Part shown: positions 8,565-16,980 of the stretch, in pieces | Layout of the letters: each line of letters starts with the position of its first letter | Numbering within the stretch: position 1 is the stretch's first letter | Assembly: GCA_021847605.1 (NCBI GenBank) | Contig: JAJZQN010000029.1 | Coordinates: forward strand, 1 to 55,545 | DNA length: 55,545 nucleotides | From: Pseudomonadota bacterium | GTDB taxonomy: Bacteria > Pseudomonadota > Alphaproteobacteria > Sphingomonadales > Sphingomonadaceae | Reading direction: 5' to 3' | Notes under the pieces: generated by a model | Told to the model about the DNA's origin: nothing | The model's input: the letters and a program-made list of their open reading frames with translations, nothing else | Databases searched by the model: none | Made by a program: the position numbers and the translations under genes

Positions 8565-8942
8565 ATGACCGAACCCCATTATAGCGTCACTTTTCGCCAT
8601 GACATTAAACTGATGGATGTCATGTGGAACCGCTTTTTCGCGCCCGAAGATGTCGAACCCTATGCCGCCGAATGCTGGCGCCGGTTCGAACAGGAGGGGT
8701 TCAGGCCCGGCTATCTGCTGCGCATGGACATGCGCGCCAGCGCGGTGCAGCCTCAGGATGCGCTGGCCATGTTCCGCACCCATTTCGACGGTTTTCCCCG
8801 CGCCCGGCGGATCGCGGTGGTCACGGCCAGCCAGATCGCGCGGATGCAGGTGAAGCGCGAAATGACGCAGCCCTATATGCGCCTGTTCGATGGCGCGGCC
8901 GATGCGCTGGACTGGCTGATGCAGGCGGACGAGGCGGGATAG
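8565..8942 (+). CDS. Conserved hypothetical protein (possible STAS/SpoIIAA-like fold)
   Basis: A 125-residue protein with an N-terminal beta-like segment (Y-S-V-T-F-R-H-D-I-K-L-M-D-V-M-W), a central R-M-D-M-R-A-S-A-V-Q-P and a later R-R-I-A-V-V-T-A-S-Q-I-A-R-M-Q-V-K-R. The alternation resembles the SpoIIAA-like proteins of sphingomonads, but that is a guess from pattern only. No signal peptide. It is immediately followed by the second copy of the 159-bp repeat. Confidence 0.6.
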   Translation: MTEPHYSVTFRHDIKLMDVMWNRFFAPEDVEPYAAECWRRFEQEGFRPGYLLRMDMRASAVQPQDALAMFRTHFDGFPRARRIAVVTASQIARMQVKREMTQPYMRLFDGAADALDWLMQADEAG

Positions 8943-8971
8943 GCGGGCGCGGGAGCGATCGAGGAGTTCTG

Positions 8972-9129
8972 ATCGGTCGACACTCGGTGCGGATTGCCCA
9001 TCAGCGATCGTAAATTCCTCCCCTGTAAGGGGAGGGGGACCACGAAGTGGTGGAGGGGTGTCACCCTATCGAGAGGGGGACACCCCTCCGTCTGGCCTTC
9101 GGCCATCCACCTCCCCTTCCAGGGGAGGA
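8972..9129. repeat. 159-bp palindromic (MITE-like) repeat, copy 2
   Basis: It is nearly identical to 5591-5749, same orientation, with only a few substitutions and a one-base difference in length. It starts 30 bases after the stop of the preceding gene. Confidence 0.85.
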
Positions 9130-9292
9130 TGGGCCAATAGCGAGCAGAGGCAGACGTTCAATCATCGCCATTCGCATCCTGAAACCCGTCGCTCATCAAG
9201 ACAGCAGGTCGAACGCAGAATAGCCAAATCCGGTGGTTAGCGGACATTGGCGACAATCGGAAAAACGCTCCACCAAGTTCGCAAAACGCGAA

Positions 9293-9739
9293 CTACGGAC
9301 TAAAAAGACTTTTTATTCGCCACCACCAATAGGTCGGCCCGATGGATTGCGAAGGCCTGCCGCCTAAGCGTGCGGTGGGTTGATCGGCAAATAGGATATT
9401 GAGCATACCCTTGGTTAAACCGTCAGGTATCGGGATACTCTCCGCACCGGACTTCTGCCGCTCATCATCGATGAAAACAGACACTGTAGGCCCGCTTGCC
9501 CAAACAACGAGATTTTCCGGAGCCCACTCAATCTCAAGGTCGCCTGACGTTTTCAGGGTAATAGTAGATCGGACAGGAACTTTGAATTCGTCGCACCAAG
9601 GCTCAAGCCAAACGAGAAACGCATCCGGTCCCGGATTGGATAAACTCCATTCTTGGTCCGCATCCGTCATCAACGTCAGCATCTCAGATGACGCGAATGT
9701 CCGCAACAGGACGAATGTTGCCGAACGATTTTCGCGCAT
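9293..9739 (-). CDS. Hypothetical protein, 148 residues
   Basis: I do not recognise this protein. It has a soluble, Trp-rich profile (W-L-E-P-W-C-D-E-F, Y-W-W-W-R-I-K) with a central beta-like stretch I-T-L-K-T-S-G-D-L-E-I-E-W. The gene is less GC-biased at third positions than its neighbours, so it may be acquired or not real. Alternative starts are M20 and M24. The opposite strand is also open here, which lowers confidence. Confidence 0.45.
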   Translation of the reverse strand: MRENRSATFVLLRTFASSEMLTLMTDADQEWSLSNPGPDAFLVWLEPWCDEFKVPVRSTITLKTSGDLEIEWAPENLVVWASGPTVSVFIDDERQKSGAESIPIPDGLTKGMLNILFADQPTARLGGRPSQSIGPTYWWWRIKSLFSP

Positions 9740-9975
9740 CGTCAGCTTTGGTCGGTTATCTCCTCCGAACCGGACAGTCTCCTTCCACCCCTATCGGCCA
9801 TCTGCTGACTGAAAACAGCGCCTGTCATCATTCCGTCGCATCAGACTTTTTTCGTGTTGCGCCGCACAAGGAAACATGGTCCCTTGTGAATGGCGGTGGA
9901 ACAGGCGCTTAAGCGTTCAGTAACCAAGCTGGGCGCATGTTCTGTCGTATCGACTTCAAGTCGGAGGGCAAGACC

Positions 9976-10524
9976 ATGGGTACGAGTGCAAGACCGGCGG
10001 ATGGAGCCATCACCCTGGCGGAGTTGCGCGAATTTGCGAGCTTCCCGTCAGCCACCCAACGCTATATTCGCCGATCGCTGGACATCGGGCTGCATCGCCG
10101 CGACGCGATGAAGCTGTGGTCGCGCGACATGGTGGAGGAAGCCTCCATTCGGGCGCAGGCCCGCATCTATAACCGGCTGGACGAGATCAAGGCACGGGTG
10201 CCCGACGACAGCGGTCTGGAACTTGTGGAGCCGTTCATGGCGCCGCTGGTCACGGTGTCGGCCTTCGACCTGGGGCAGGATCGGCTGGGCAGTTTTTCGG
10301 CCTATCGTTTCCTCTATGAACGGTTGCTGGGCGCGGGAGCGCGGCCATGGTTGCCGGGTGCCTTTTGCGCGGCGGCGAGCCTGCCGCATCTGCACCCCGA
10401 AAAGCGGCGGCTGTTGCTCCAGTCGATCAGCGAAGCGGCGGCGACGGCGGTCGGCTGGTCGAACCGCGAGCCGACTTTCTACCCCGAATGGGTGGAGAAG
10501 GTGGATATGAGCAAGGCCAACTGA
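9976..10524 (+). CDS. Conserved hypothetical protein, 182 residues
   Basis: A soluble protein with an N-terminal helix-rich segment (L-A-E-L-R-E-F-A-S-F-P-S-A-T-Q-R-Y) and a C-terminal P-T-F-Y-P-E-W-V-E-K. No family recognised. The ATG at 9976 has GGAGG about 9 bases upstream, better than the in-frame ATG at 9937. Codon use is typical of the genome. An intrinsic terminator follows 40 bases after the stop, so it is a single-gene unit. Confidence 0.7.
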   Translation: MGTSARPADGAITLAELREFASFPSATQRYIRRSLDIGLHRRDAMKLWSRDMVEEASIRAQARIYNRLDEIKARVPDDSGLELVEPFMAPLVTVSAFDLGQDRLGSFSAYRFLYERLLGAGARPWLPGAFCAAASLPHLHPEKRRLLLQSISEAAATAVGWSNREPTFYPEWVEKVDMSKAN

Positions 10525-10563
10525 AGAGGCGGCTGCCCGAACGGGTGGCGGCGGCAAAAAGGC

Positions 10564-10593
10564 AAAAGGCGTGTCCGGGGGGACGCGCCTTTT
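10564..10593 (+). terminator. Intrinsic terminator
   Basis: The stem AAAAGGCGTGTCC / GGACGCGCCTTTT (one G-T pair) with a GGGG loop lies downstream of the 182-residue gene. Confidence 0.85.
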
Positions 10594-10672
10594 CGCGTTT
10601 TTGGGACCGGGCATTTCGTGGCACGGTTGGGGCAGCCTTCACAGGGATGAGGGGCTATGCGACGATGGGCCG

Positions 10673-11017
10673 ATGACGGGTCCGCTCCTTCGCCATCTCG
10701 CGATCCTGATCGTCGCCGCAGTCTATTGGCAGTCCGTGTGCCTGTTTTCCGGCAGAAACGAGCCATGGGACGCGCCGCTTTACTGGACGGTCGCCTATCC
10801 GATGTCGATGCTGTTGGCGGCGATGGCGGGATGGGTGTTGAAGCGCAAAGGGTGGATGGCGGGTTTCGTCGTCACTCTGGCCCAACTTCCCATCATGATG
10901 ATCAACGCGGAATCGGGGCCATTATGGGTGGTCGGCCTGATCTATCTGAGCGTGCTGGCGATTCCCGTGGCGGCTGTTTCGGCGTTGGCCGGAAGGCTGG
11001 CCTTAAAGGCTTCATAA
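10673..11017 (+). CDS. Small integral membrane protein
   Basis: A 114-residue protein with about four hydrophobic segments (residues ~6-25, 36-54, 60-77 and 83-108) and very short loops, so an inner-membrane protein. No family recognised. ATG 10673 is selected because the hydrophobic N-terminus begins there. It ends 1 base before a strong hairpin that also separates it from the convergent pca operon. Confidence 0.65.
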   Translation: MTGPLLRHLAILIVAAVYWQSVCLFSGRNEPWDAPLYWTVAYPMSMLLAAMAGWVLKRKGWMAGFVVTLAQLPIMMINAESGPLWVVGLIYLSVLAIPVAAVSALAGRLALKAS

Positions 11018-11053
11018 AAATGCCGCCGGACGGGGAAGCGTCCGGCGGCATTT
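11018..11053. terminator. Bidirectional intrinsic terminator
   Basis: AAATGCCGCCGGACG and CGTCCGGCGGCATTT form a 15-bp perfect stem around GGGAAG, with A-rich and T-rich flanks on both strands. It can serve both the membrane-protein gene and the pcaF end. Confidence 0.9.
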
Positions 11054-11105
11054 CCGTTTGGTGCGTTGGGCTTCCATCCTGCGCACCGGCTATGAAAGGG
11101 AAAGG

Positions 11106-12311
11106 TCAGACGCGCTCGACCGCCAGCGCGAGGCCCATGCCGACGCCGATGCACAGCGTGGCGATGCCGCGTTTGCCGCCGGTCTTTTCGAGGTGATGGA
11201 CCAACGTCATGGCGATGCGCGCGCCCGACATGCCGAGCGGGTGGCCAAGCGCAATGGCGCCGCCATTGGGGTTCACATGGGGCGCATCGTCGGACAGGCC
11301 AAGGCCGCGCATGACGGCGATGCCCTGACTGGCGAAGGCTTCGTTGAGTTCGATCGCGTCGAAATCGCCGATGGTCATGCCAAGGCGGGCGAGCAGTTTC
11401 TGCGTGGCGGGCAGCGGGCCGATGCCCATGACGCGGGGTTCCACGCCGACCGACGCCATGCCGAGGATGCGGGCGCGGGGGGTGAGGCCGTTGGTTTTCG
11501 CGGCGGCTTCGCTGGCGATGATCATGGCGGCGGCGCCGTCATTGATGCCCGATGCATTGCCGGCCGTGACGGTGCCGTCGGGGAAGAGGGCGCGCAGCTT
11601 GCTCAGCGTTTCCAGGCTGGTGTCGGCGCGGGGATGTTCGTCGACCGAAACTTCGATCGTTTCGCCGCGCTTCCGGCCCGGAACGGTGACGGGGATGATT
11701 TCTTCGGCAAAGAAACCATTGGTCTGGGCCGCGGCGGCGCGCTGCTGGCTGCGCAGGGCGAAGGCGTCCTGATCGGCGCGGCTGATGCCATAATCCTGCG
11801 CGACATTCTCGCCGGTGCGGGGCATGGTTTCGGTGCCGTAGAGGGCGTCGAGCGCGGGATTGACGAAACGCCAGCCCATGGTCGTGTCCTCAATCTTCTG
11901 ATTGCGGCCGAAGGCGCCGTCCGACTTGCCCATAACGAAGGGGGCGCGGGTCATGCTTTCGACACCGCCGGCGATGGCCATGCTCATTTCGTCGGCGCGG
12001 ATGGCGCGGGCGGCGGCGCCCACCGCTTCGAGGCCCGAGGCGCACAGGCGGTTGAGGGTGACGCCGGGAACGGTATGGGGGACACCCGCGAGCAGCAGGC
12101 TCATGCGGGCGACGTTGCGATTATCCTCGCCCGACTGGTTGGCGCAGCCATAGAAGACTTCCTCGACCAGCGCGGGGTCGAGGCCGGGATTGCGGGCGAG
12201 CAGCGCCTTCATCGGGACGGCGCCCAGATCGTCGGCGCGGATGTTGGCGAGGATGCCGCCATAGCGGCCGATGGGGGTGCGGACGGCGTCGCAGATGAAG
12301 GCGTCGGTCAT
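11106..12311 (-). CDS. pcaF: 3-oxoadipyl-CoA thiolase (acetyl-CoA acyltransferase)
   Basis: The last step of the beta-ketoadipate pathway: 3-oxoadipyl-CoA + CoA gives succinyl-CoA + acetyl-CoA. The 401-residue thiolase has the nucleophilic Cys90 (N-R-L-C-A-S-G-L-E-A-V), the His in N-E-A-F-A, the G-H-P-L-G-M-S-G-A-R block and the second active-site Cys in L-C-I-G-V-G-M-G. The start at 12311 gives the family N-terminus M-T-D-A-F-I-C-D-A-V-R-T-P. It is last in the leftward pcaI-pcaJ-pcaF operon. A 116-base gap carrying a palindromic repeat separates it from pcaJ. Genomic context favours PcaF over a general thiolase. Confidence 0.93.
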   Translation of the reverse strand: MTDAFICDAVRTPIGRYGGILANIRADDLGAVPMKALLARNPGLDPALVEEVFYGCANQSGEDNRNVARMSLLLAGVPHTVPGVTLNRLCASGLEAVGAAARAIRADEMSMAIAGGVESMTRAPFVMGKSDGAFGRNQKIEDTTMGWRFVNPALDALYGTETMPRTGENVAQDYGISRADQDAFALRSQQRAAAAQTNGFFAEEIIPVTVPGRKRGETIEVSVDEHPRADTSLETLSKLRALFPDGTVTAGNASGINDGAAAMIIASEAAAKTNGLTPRARILGMASVGVEPRVMGIGPLPATQKLLARLGMTIGDFDAIELNEAFASQGIAVMRGLGLSDDAPHVNPNGGAIALGHPLGMSGARIAMTLVHHLEKTGGKRGIATLCIGVGMGLALAVERV

Positions 12312-12374
12312 GAAATGATCCTTGTTCCTTAAAGCCGCTGTCCTTCCTCTTCGCCCTTTGCGTCGGAAGAAGGA

Positions 12375-12406
12375 AGCGGGACCCCGGCTCGGGGCCGGGG
12401 TGACGA
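12375..12406. repeat. Palindromic repeat in the pcaJ-pcaF gap
   Basis: The arms CCCCGGC (12382-12388) and GCCGGGG (12394-12400), followed by TGACGATG, are the same dispersed class as at 5529 and 16005. Within the operon it could modulate pcaF mRNA stability. Confidence 0.65.
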
Positions 12407-12427
12407 TGGGCATGGGGAAGAGGCGGC

Positions 12428-13084
12428 CTAGGCGGGCTGGGTTTCGGCGGCGTAGGCGAGGGGAACGCCGGTCAGCTTGCGCAGTTCGTCGATGGTGAGG
12501 CCATCGACCATCTCCACGACGCTGGCGCCGTCCGGTCCCACGTCGAACACGGCGACGTCGGTATAGATGCGCGACACGCAGCCAAGGCCGGTCAGCGGAT
12601 AGGTGCAGGCGTCGACCAGCTTGCTCTCCCCCGTTTTGGTGAAGAGGTCCATCATGACGAAGGTCTGCTTGGCGCCGATGGCAAGGTCCATCGCGCCGCC
12701 CACGGCCGGGATCGCGCCCGGCGCGCCGGTGTGCCAGTTGGCCAGATCGCCGTTCACCGACACCTGAAACGCGCCCAGCACGCAGATATCGAGGTGGCCG
12801 CCGCGCATCATCGCGAAGCTGTCGGCATGGTGGAAGAAGCAGCCGCCCGCGAGCAGGGTGACGGCCTGCTTACCGGCGTTGATCAAATCCCAATCCTCTT
12901 CGCCAGCCTCCGGCGCCGGACCCATGCCGAGCAGGCCGTTTTCGCTCTGGAGAAAGACGTCGCGGTCGGCGGCGAGATAGTTGGCGACCTTGGTCGGCAG
13001 GCCGATGCCAAGGTTCACATAGGCGCCCTCTGGAATATCCTGGGCTACGCGGGCGGCCATCTGGTCACGGGTCATGCGGTTCAT
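12428..13084 (-). CDS. pcaJ: 3-oxoadipate CoA-transferase subunit B
   Basis: With PcaI it transfers CoA from succinyl-CoA to 3-oxoadipate. The 218-residue class I CoA-transferase beta subunit has the catalytic Glu48 in S-E-N-G-L-L-G-M-G, N-L-G-I-G-L-P-T near the start and the G-G-A-M-D-L-A core. Its start is 14 bases downstream of the pcaI stop. Succinyl-CoA:acetoacetate transferases (ScoB) are close relatives; the IclR regulator and thiolase beside it favour 3-oxoadipate. Confidence 0.93.
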   Translation of the reverse strand: MNRMTRDQMAARVAQDIPEGAYVNLGIGLPTKVANYLAADRDVFLQSENGLLGMGPAPEAGEEDWDLINAGKQAVTLLAGGCFFHHADSFAMMRGGHLDICVLGAFQVSVNGDLANWHTGAPGAIPAVGGAMDLAIGAKQTFVMMDLFTKTGESKLVDACTYPLTGLGCVSRIYTDVAVFDVGPDGASVVEMVDGLTIDELRKLTGVPLAYAAETQPA

Positions 13085-13098
13085 GGCTATTCTCCGGT

Positions 13099-13788
13099 TC
13101 AGGCGGCGAGGGCGTGGTTGGTGACGGACGCGATCTGGACGACGCGCTGAACGAAGATGCCCGGCGTCACGACCACTTCGGGATCGATGGCGCCAAGATC
13201 GACGATTTCGCTGACCTGCGCGATGGTGGTGGTGGCCGCCATCGCCATGATCGGGCCGAAATTGCGCGCGGTCTTGCGGAAGGTGAGGTTGCCCCAGCGA
13301 TCGCCCTGCTGTGCCTTGATCAGGGCGAAATCGGCCTTGATCGGATATTCGAGGACATAATGTTTGCCGTCGATCTCGCGGGTTTCCTTACCCTCGGCAA
13401 GCTGCGTGCCATAGCCGGTCGGGGTGAAGATGGCGCCAAGGCCGGCGCCTGCGGCCTGAATACGGGCGGCAAGATTGCCCTGTGGCACCAGTTCCAGTTC
13501 GATCTGGCCGGCGCGATAGGCGGCGTCGAAATGATGCGAATCCGACTGGCGCGGGAAGGAGCAGATGATCTTCTTCACCCGGCCCGCCTTGATGAGGGCA
13601 GCGACGCCTGCTTCGCCATTGCCGGCATTATTGTTGATGATGGTGAGGTTGCCGACGCCACGTTCGATGAGGGCGTCGATCAACTGGTCGGGCATGCCGG
13701 CCGTACCGAAGCCGCCGATCATCACCGATGCGCCATCCTGAATATCCGCGACCGCCTGTGCGGCCGAAGCGATGCTCTTGTCGATCAT
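13099..13788 (-). CDS. pcaI: 3-oxoadipate CoA-transferase subunit A
   Basis: Alpha subunit (229 residues) of the class I CoA-transferase. It contains the family signature G-G-F-G-T-A-G-M-P and the N-N-A-G-N-G motif, and ends in V-V-T-P-G-I-F-V-Q-R-V-V. ATG 13788 is selected because the frame upstream has no family similarity and would run into the operator. It is first in the leftward operon pcaI-pcaJ-pcaF and divergent from the IclR gene, with which it shares a 111-base control region. Confidence 0.93.
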   Translation of the reverse strand: MIDKSIASAAQAVADIQDGASVMIGGFGTAGMPDQLIDALIERGVGNLTIINNNAGNGEAGVAALIKAGRVKKIICSFPRQSDSHHFDAAYRAGQIELELVPQGNLAARIQAAGAGLGAIFTPTGYGTQLAEGKETREIDGKHYVLEYPIKADFALIKAQQGDRWGNLTFRKTARNFGPIMAMAATTTIAQVSEIVDLGAIDPEVVVTPGIFVQRVVQIASVTNHALAA

Positions 13789-13848
13789 CTGCGTCGCTAC
13801 TCCATAATTAGGTGCCGTTTCTGTTCGCCTGCGCAGTGCTTGCGTCAA

Positions 13849-13880
13849 CCGATTATCGGACTATTGTTCGATAATCGGAC
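13849..13880. promoter_or_regulatory. Predicted IclR-type (PcaR/PcaU) operator between pcaI and its regulator
   Basis: A perfect 10-bp inverted repeat, CCGATTATCG (13849-13858) and CGATAATCGG (13869-13878), is present. The right part reads GTTCGATAATCGGAC (13866-13880), which from memory differs by one base from the 15-bp Pseudomonas PcaR box GTTCGATAATCGCAC. It is correctly placed for control of both divergent genes. Confidence 0.8.
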
Positions 13881-13899
13881 ATAATTCGAAAGGGTGGCG

Positions 13900-14670
13900 A
13901 TGGACATGCAGGGCGAGTTGGATCGGCCGGGCGACCCGGAGTTCATGAGTTCGCTGGCACGGGGGCTGGCGGTGATGCGCTGTGTCGCCGAGTCGGGGCG
14001 GCCGGTGACGATTGCCGATGTCAGCCGGCGGCTGGGCCTCAGCCGTGCGGCGGTGCGGCGGTGCCTGCATACGCTCAACCTGCTGGGCTATGTCGGGCAG
14101 GATGCGCAGGGCTATGTCGTGCGGCGGCAGGCCTTGTCGCTGGGGCATCCCTATCTGTCGCTCAACGCGCTGGCGGCGCGGGCGCAGCCCTTGCTCAACC
14201 GGCTGCGCGACATGCTGGGCGAATCCTGTTCGCTGGGGCTGATGGAGGAGGATCACCTGCTCTATGTCGCGCGGGCGGAAACGGCGCGGATCATGTCGAT
14301 CGGCCTGCGGGTGGGGAGCCGCATTCCGCTTTATCCCACATCGATGGGCCGGGTGCTGCTGGCGGGATGTTCACGCGAGGCGCAGGAGGCCTATCTGGCG
14401 CGCACGGAGTTGCGGCCGCTGACCGGGCGGACGGTGACGGACCGGGCGAAATTGCTGGCGATATTTCAGCAGGTCGCGGCGCAGGGCCATGCCGTGATCG
14501 ACGAGGAACTGGAGGACGGGGTGCGATCGGTTGCGGTCCCGGTGCGCGGGCGTGGTGGCGTGGTGGCGGCGATGAATGTCGGCATGTCGGCCGCGCGCGT
14601 GTCGATGCACGAGTTGCATGAGCGGATATTGCCGGCGTTGCGGGAGGCGGCGGCGGAACTGGACGGTTGA
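13900..14670 (+). CDS. pcaR: IclR-family regulator of the pca genes
   Basis: Transcriptional regulator of about 256 residues: an N-terminal winged helix (I-A-D-V-S-R-R-L-G-L-S-R-A-A-V-R-R-C-L) and a C-terminal IclR effector domain (G-M-G-R-V-L-L type segment S-M-G-R-V-L-L-A-G, later E-L-E-D-G-V-R-S-V-A-V-P-V). ATG 13900 has AAAGGG upstream at good spacing; GTG 13894 and ATG 13906 are alternatives. It is divergent from pcaIJF, with a PcaR-like box between. PcaR/PcaU proteins respond to 3-oxoadipate or protocatechuate; which one applies here cannot be read from the sequence. Confidence 0.88.
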   Translation: MDMQGELDRPGDPEFMSSLARGLAVMRCVAESGRPVTIADVSRRLGLSRAAVRRCLHTLNLLGYVGQDAQGYVVRRQALSLGHPYLSLNALAARAQPLLNRLRDMLGESCSLGLMEEDHLLYVARAETARIMSIGLRVGSRIPLYPTSMGRVLLAGCSREAQEAYLARTELRPLTGRTVTDRAKLLAIFQQVAAQGHAVIDEELEDGVRSVAVPVRGRGGVVAAMNVGMSAARVSMHELHERILPALREAAAELDG

Positions 14671-14725
14671 ACCATCAGCCCGGCAGCCTAAGAGAAGCGG
14701 CGATCGACAGAGGAGAAGCGGCGCC

Positions 14726-15784
14726 ATGAACATCCTTATCCTGCCCGGCGATGGCATCGGCCCGGAAATCAGCGTGGCGACGGTGGCGGTGCTGCGCGCG
14801 GTGGATGCGCAGATGGGGCTGGGACTGGTGCTGGAAGAGATGGAGGTCGGGCTGGCGGCGCTGGCGAAGACCGGATCGACCTGCCCCGACGCGGTGCTGG
14901 CGCGGATACCGCAGGTCGATGGCGTGATATTGGGTCCGGTGTCGCATTATGACTATCCGCCGCGCGCACAGGGCGGGATCAATCCGTCGGGCGAATTGCG
15001 GGTGCGGTTCGAACTGGGCGCCAATATCCGGCCGTGCCGGTCACGCCCGGACCTGTCGATCCTGCGCAAGCCGATGGACCTGATCATCGTGCGCGAGGCG
15101 ACCGAGGGCTTTTATGCCGACCGCAATATGGTGAGCGGGGCGGGTGAGTTCATGCCCGATGCCGACACCGCGCTGTCGCTGCGCAAGATCAGCGCGAAAG
15201 CGTGCCGCCGGGTGGCGCATGCCGCGTTCGATCTGGCGCGCGGGCGACGCAAGAAAGTCACGGCGGTTCACAAGGCCAATGTGCTGAAGATGACGGACGG
15301 GCTGTTCCTGCGCGTCGTGCGCGAGGTTGCGGCCGCCTATCCCGACGTGACGCTGGACGAAGTGATTGTGGACGCGGCGGCCGCATTATTGATCCGTACG
15401 CCTGATCGGTTCGACGTGATCGTCACGACCAACATGTTTGGCGACATATTGTCGGACGAGGCATCGGAACTGTCGGGCAGTCTGGGGCTGGGCGGATCGA
15501 TCAATATGGGCGACGATATCTGCGTGGCGCAGGCGCAGCATGGGTCAGCCCCCGACATTGCCGGGCGCAATGTGGCGAACCCCACCAGCCTGATCCTGTC
15601 GGCCGCGATGCTGCTCGACTGGCGCGGGCGGCGGGATGGCAGGGATGCGCTGATCGTGGCGGCGCGGCGGATCGAGGCGGCGGTGGAAAAGGTGCTGGAC
15701 GACCCGGCGCAGCGCACCCGCGACCTTGGCGGTACGGCGGATTGCGACGCCTATGCGCGGGCGGTGGTGGCGGCGTTGGGGTGA
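14726..15784 (+). CDS. Isocitrate/isopropylmalate dehydrogenase family protein
   Basis: NAD(P)-dependent beta-decarboxylating dehydrogenase, 352 residues. It has P-G-D-G-I-G-P-E-I at the start, the metal/substrate block R-V-R-F-E-L-G-A-N-I-R-P, R-E-A-T-E-G-F-Y-A-D-R-N, the catalytic Lys in V-H-K-A-N-V-L-K and the Asp pair region F-G-D-I-L-S-D-E. The segment T-E-G-F-Y rather than S-T-G-I-Y argues against plain LeuB; tartrate/malate-, homoisocitrate- or an uncharacterised 2-hydroxyacid dehydrogenase are alternatives. It lies 55 bases after pcaR on the same strand, so it may be co-transcribed with a regulator of aromatic catabolism, which is unusual. Confidence 0.85.
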   Translation: MNILILPGDGIGPEISVATVAVLRAVDAQMGLGLVLEEMEVGLAALAKTGSTCPDAVLARIPQVDGVILGPVSHYDYPPRAQGGINPSGELRVRFELGANIRPCRSRPDLSILRKPMDLIIVREATEGFYADRNMVSGAGEFMPDADTALSLRKISAKACRRVAHAAFDLARGRRKKVTAVHKANVLKMTDGLFLRVVREVAAAYPDVTLDEVIVDAAAALLIRTPDRFDVIVTTNMFGDILSDEASELSGSLGLGGSINMGDDICVAQAQHGSAPDIAGRNVANPTSLILSAAMLLDWRGRRDGRDALIVAARRIEAAVEKVLDDPAQRTRDLGGTADCDAYARAVVAALG

Positions 15785-15854
15785 GGCCGGCTTATGCGTG
15801 GTCGCGGTTCTGACTTTTCGTCATGCCGGACCTGATCCGGCATCCCGCTTCTTC

Positions 15855-15980
15855 GAGCAGGATGAAATCGGGTTGAATCACAAATCTCCGTTCGTTTCGA
15901 GCGGAGTCGAGAAACGGGGCGCTGATCGTTTCTCGACTTCGCTCGAAACGAACGGATCAATCCAAAATCATCAAACTCTA
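15855..15980 (+). repeat. 126-bp palindromic element, copy A (left flank of the cat cluster)
   Basis: It contains a long inverted repeat, TCCGTTCGTTTCGAGCG... and ...TCGCTCGAAACGAACGGA, flanked by ATCACAAATC and CATCAAACTCTA. The same sequence occurs inverted at 21257-21382. It is nested within a shorter palindrome pair: 15822-15850 (GCCGGACCTGATCCGGC) and 15999-16027 (CCCGGCTCAAGGCCGGG). Confidence 0.85.
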
Positions 15981-16055
15981 AAATCATCGCATGAAGAAGC
16001 GGGATCCCGGCTCAAGGCCGGGATGACGTTGCAAAAGGCTGCGCCGCTTTTCCCT

Positions 16056-16976
16056 TCAAATATCGCTGAGCGCTTCGGGGACGGGATAGCCCCAGTCGCG
16101 ATATTTGCGGGCGACGATCCGCATGAAGGCGAGGAGTTCGGGGGCGTGGTCGCCGACGCGGTGGCTCATGATGATGGGCGAAGTGGCCGGTTCGGCGAGA
16201 TCGAGATAGCGCACATCGTCGGGGCGGGAGCGGCGGACGGATTCGGGGATGATGGCGACGCCTTCCTCCGCCGCGACCAGGCCGATCGCGATTTGCAGCT
16301 CGCGCGCTTCGTAGGTGTTTTTGGGTTCCAGCCCGTTGTCATGAAACAGGGATAGCACGTCGTCGGCATAGCTGGGGCGTGGCTGGCTGGGGTAAAGGAT
16401 CAGCTTTTCCTGCGCCAGTGTCGAGAGGGCGATGGGGCCGCCATCGCGGCCGAGCGGGCTGCTGAGCGGGACGGCGGCGATCAGCGTTTCGTTGCGCAAT
16501 ATGGTGCGACGGACGAAGGGGTCTTCAAAACGGACGCGGCCCAGACCGACATCGATGCGCCCCTCCTTGAGCGCTGCGATCTGATCCAGCGTGATGCTTT
16601 CCACCAGATTCAGTTCGACATCGGGATGTTCGGAGCGGAATTCGCGGATCAGCGTGGGCAGGCGGGCATAGATGGTCGATGCGACGAAGCCGATGGTGAA
16701 GCGACGCCGTTCGGTGGCGATGGCAGCGCGCATCATGCCGCGCATATCGTCCATTCGTCGGAGAATCTGAAGCGCCTGCGCGTGAAAGAGCTGGCCCATG
16801 GGGGTAAGGGCGAGCGGGCGGCTGGTGCGGTCGATCAGTTCGGCCCCGACCTCTGCCTCCAGCTGTTGAATCGCGCGGCTGAGCGGGGGTTGCGCCATGT
16901 TGAGCCGCTCCGCCGCCTTGTTGAAATTGCGCTCGGCAGCGACGGTCACGAAGTAGCGAAGATGGCGCAGATCCAC
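16056..16976 (-). CDS. catR: LysR-family regulator of catechol catabolism (CatR/BenM-like)
   Basis: 306 residues: an N-terminal LysR winged helix (M-D-L-R-H-L-R-Y-F-V-T-V-A, A-Q-P-P-L-S-R-A-I-Q-Q-L-E) and a C-terminal LysR substrate-binding domain (R-F-T-I-G-F-V-A-S-T). CatR and BenM activate cat genes in response to cis,cis-muconate. The gene is divergent from catBCA and separated by 109 bases that contain an ATAC-N7-GTAT site only 4 bases from its own start, which would allow autorepression. The symbol is assigned on context and subfamily. Confidence 0.87.
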   Translation of the reverse strand: MDLRHLRYFVTVAAERNFNKAAERLNMAQPPLSRAIQQLEAEVGAELIDRTSRPLALTPMGQLFHAQALQILRRMDDMRGMMRAAIATERRRFTIGFVASTIYARLPTLIREFRSEHPDVELNLVESITLDQIAALKEGRIDVGLGRVRFEDPFVRRTILRNETLIAAVPLSSPLGRDGGPIALSTLAQEKLILYPSQPRPSYADDVLSLFHDNGLEPKNTYEARELQIAIGLVAAEEGVAIIPESVRRSRPDDVRYLDLAEPATSPIIMSHRVGDHAPELLAFMRIVARKYRDWGYPVPEALSDI

Positions 16977-16980
16977 GGTG

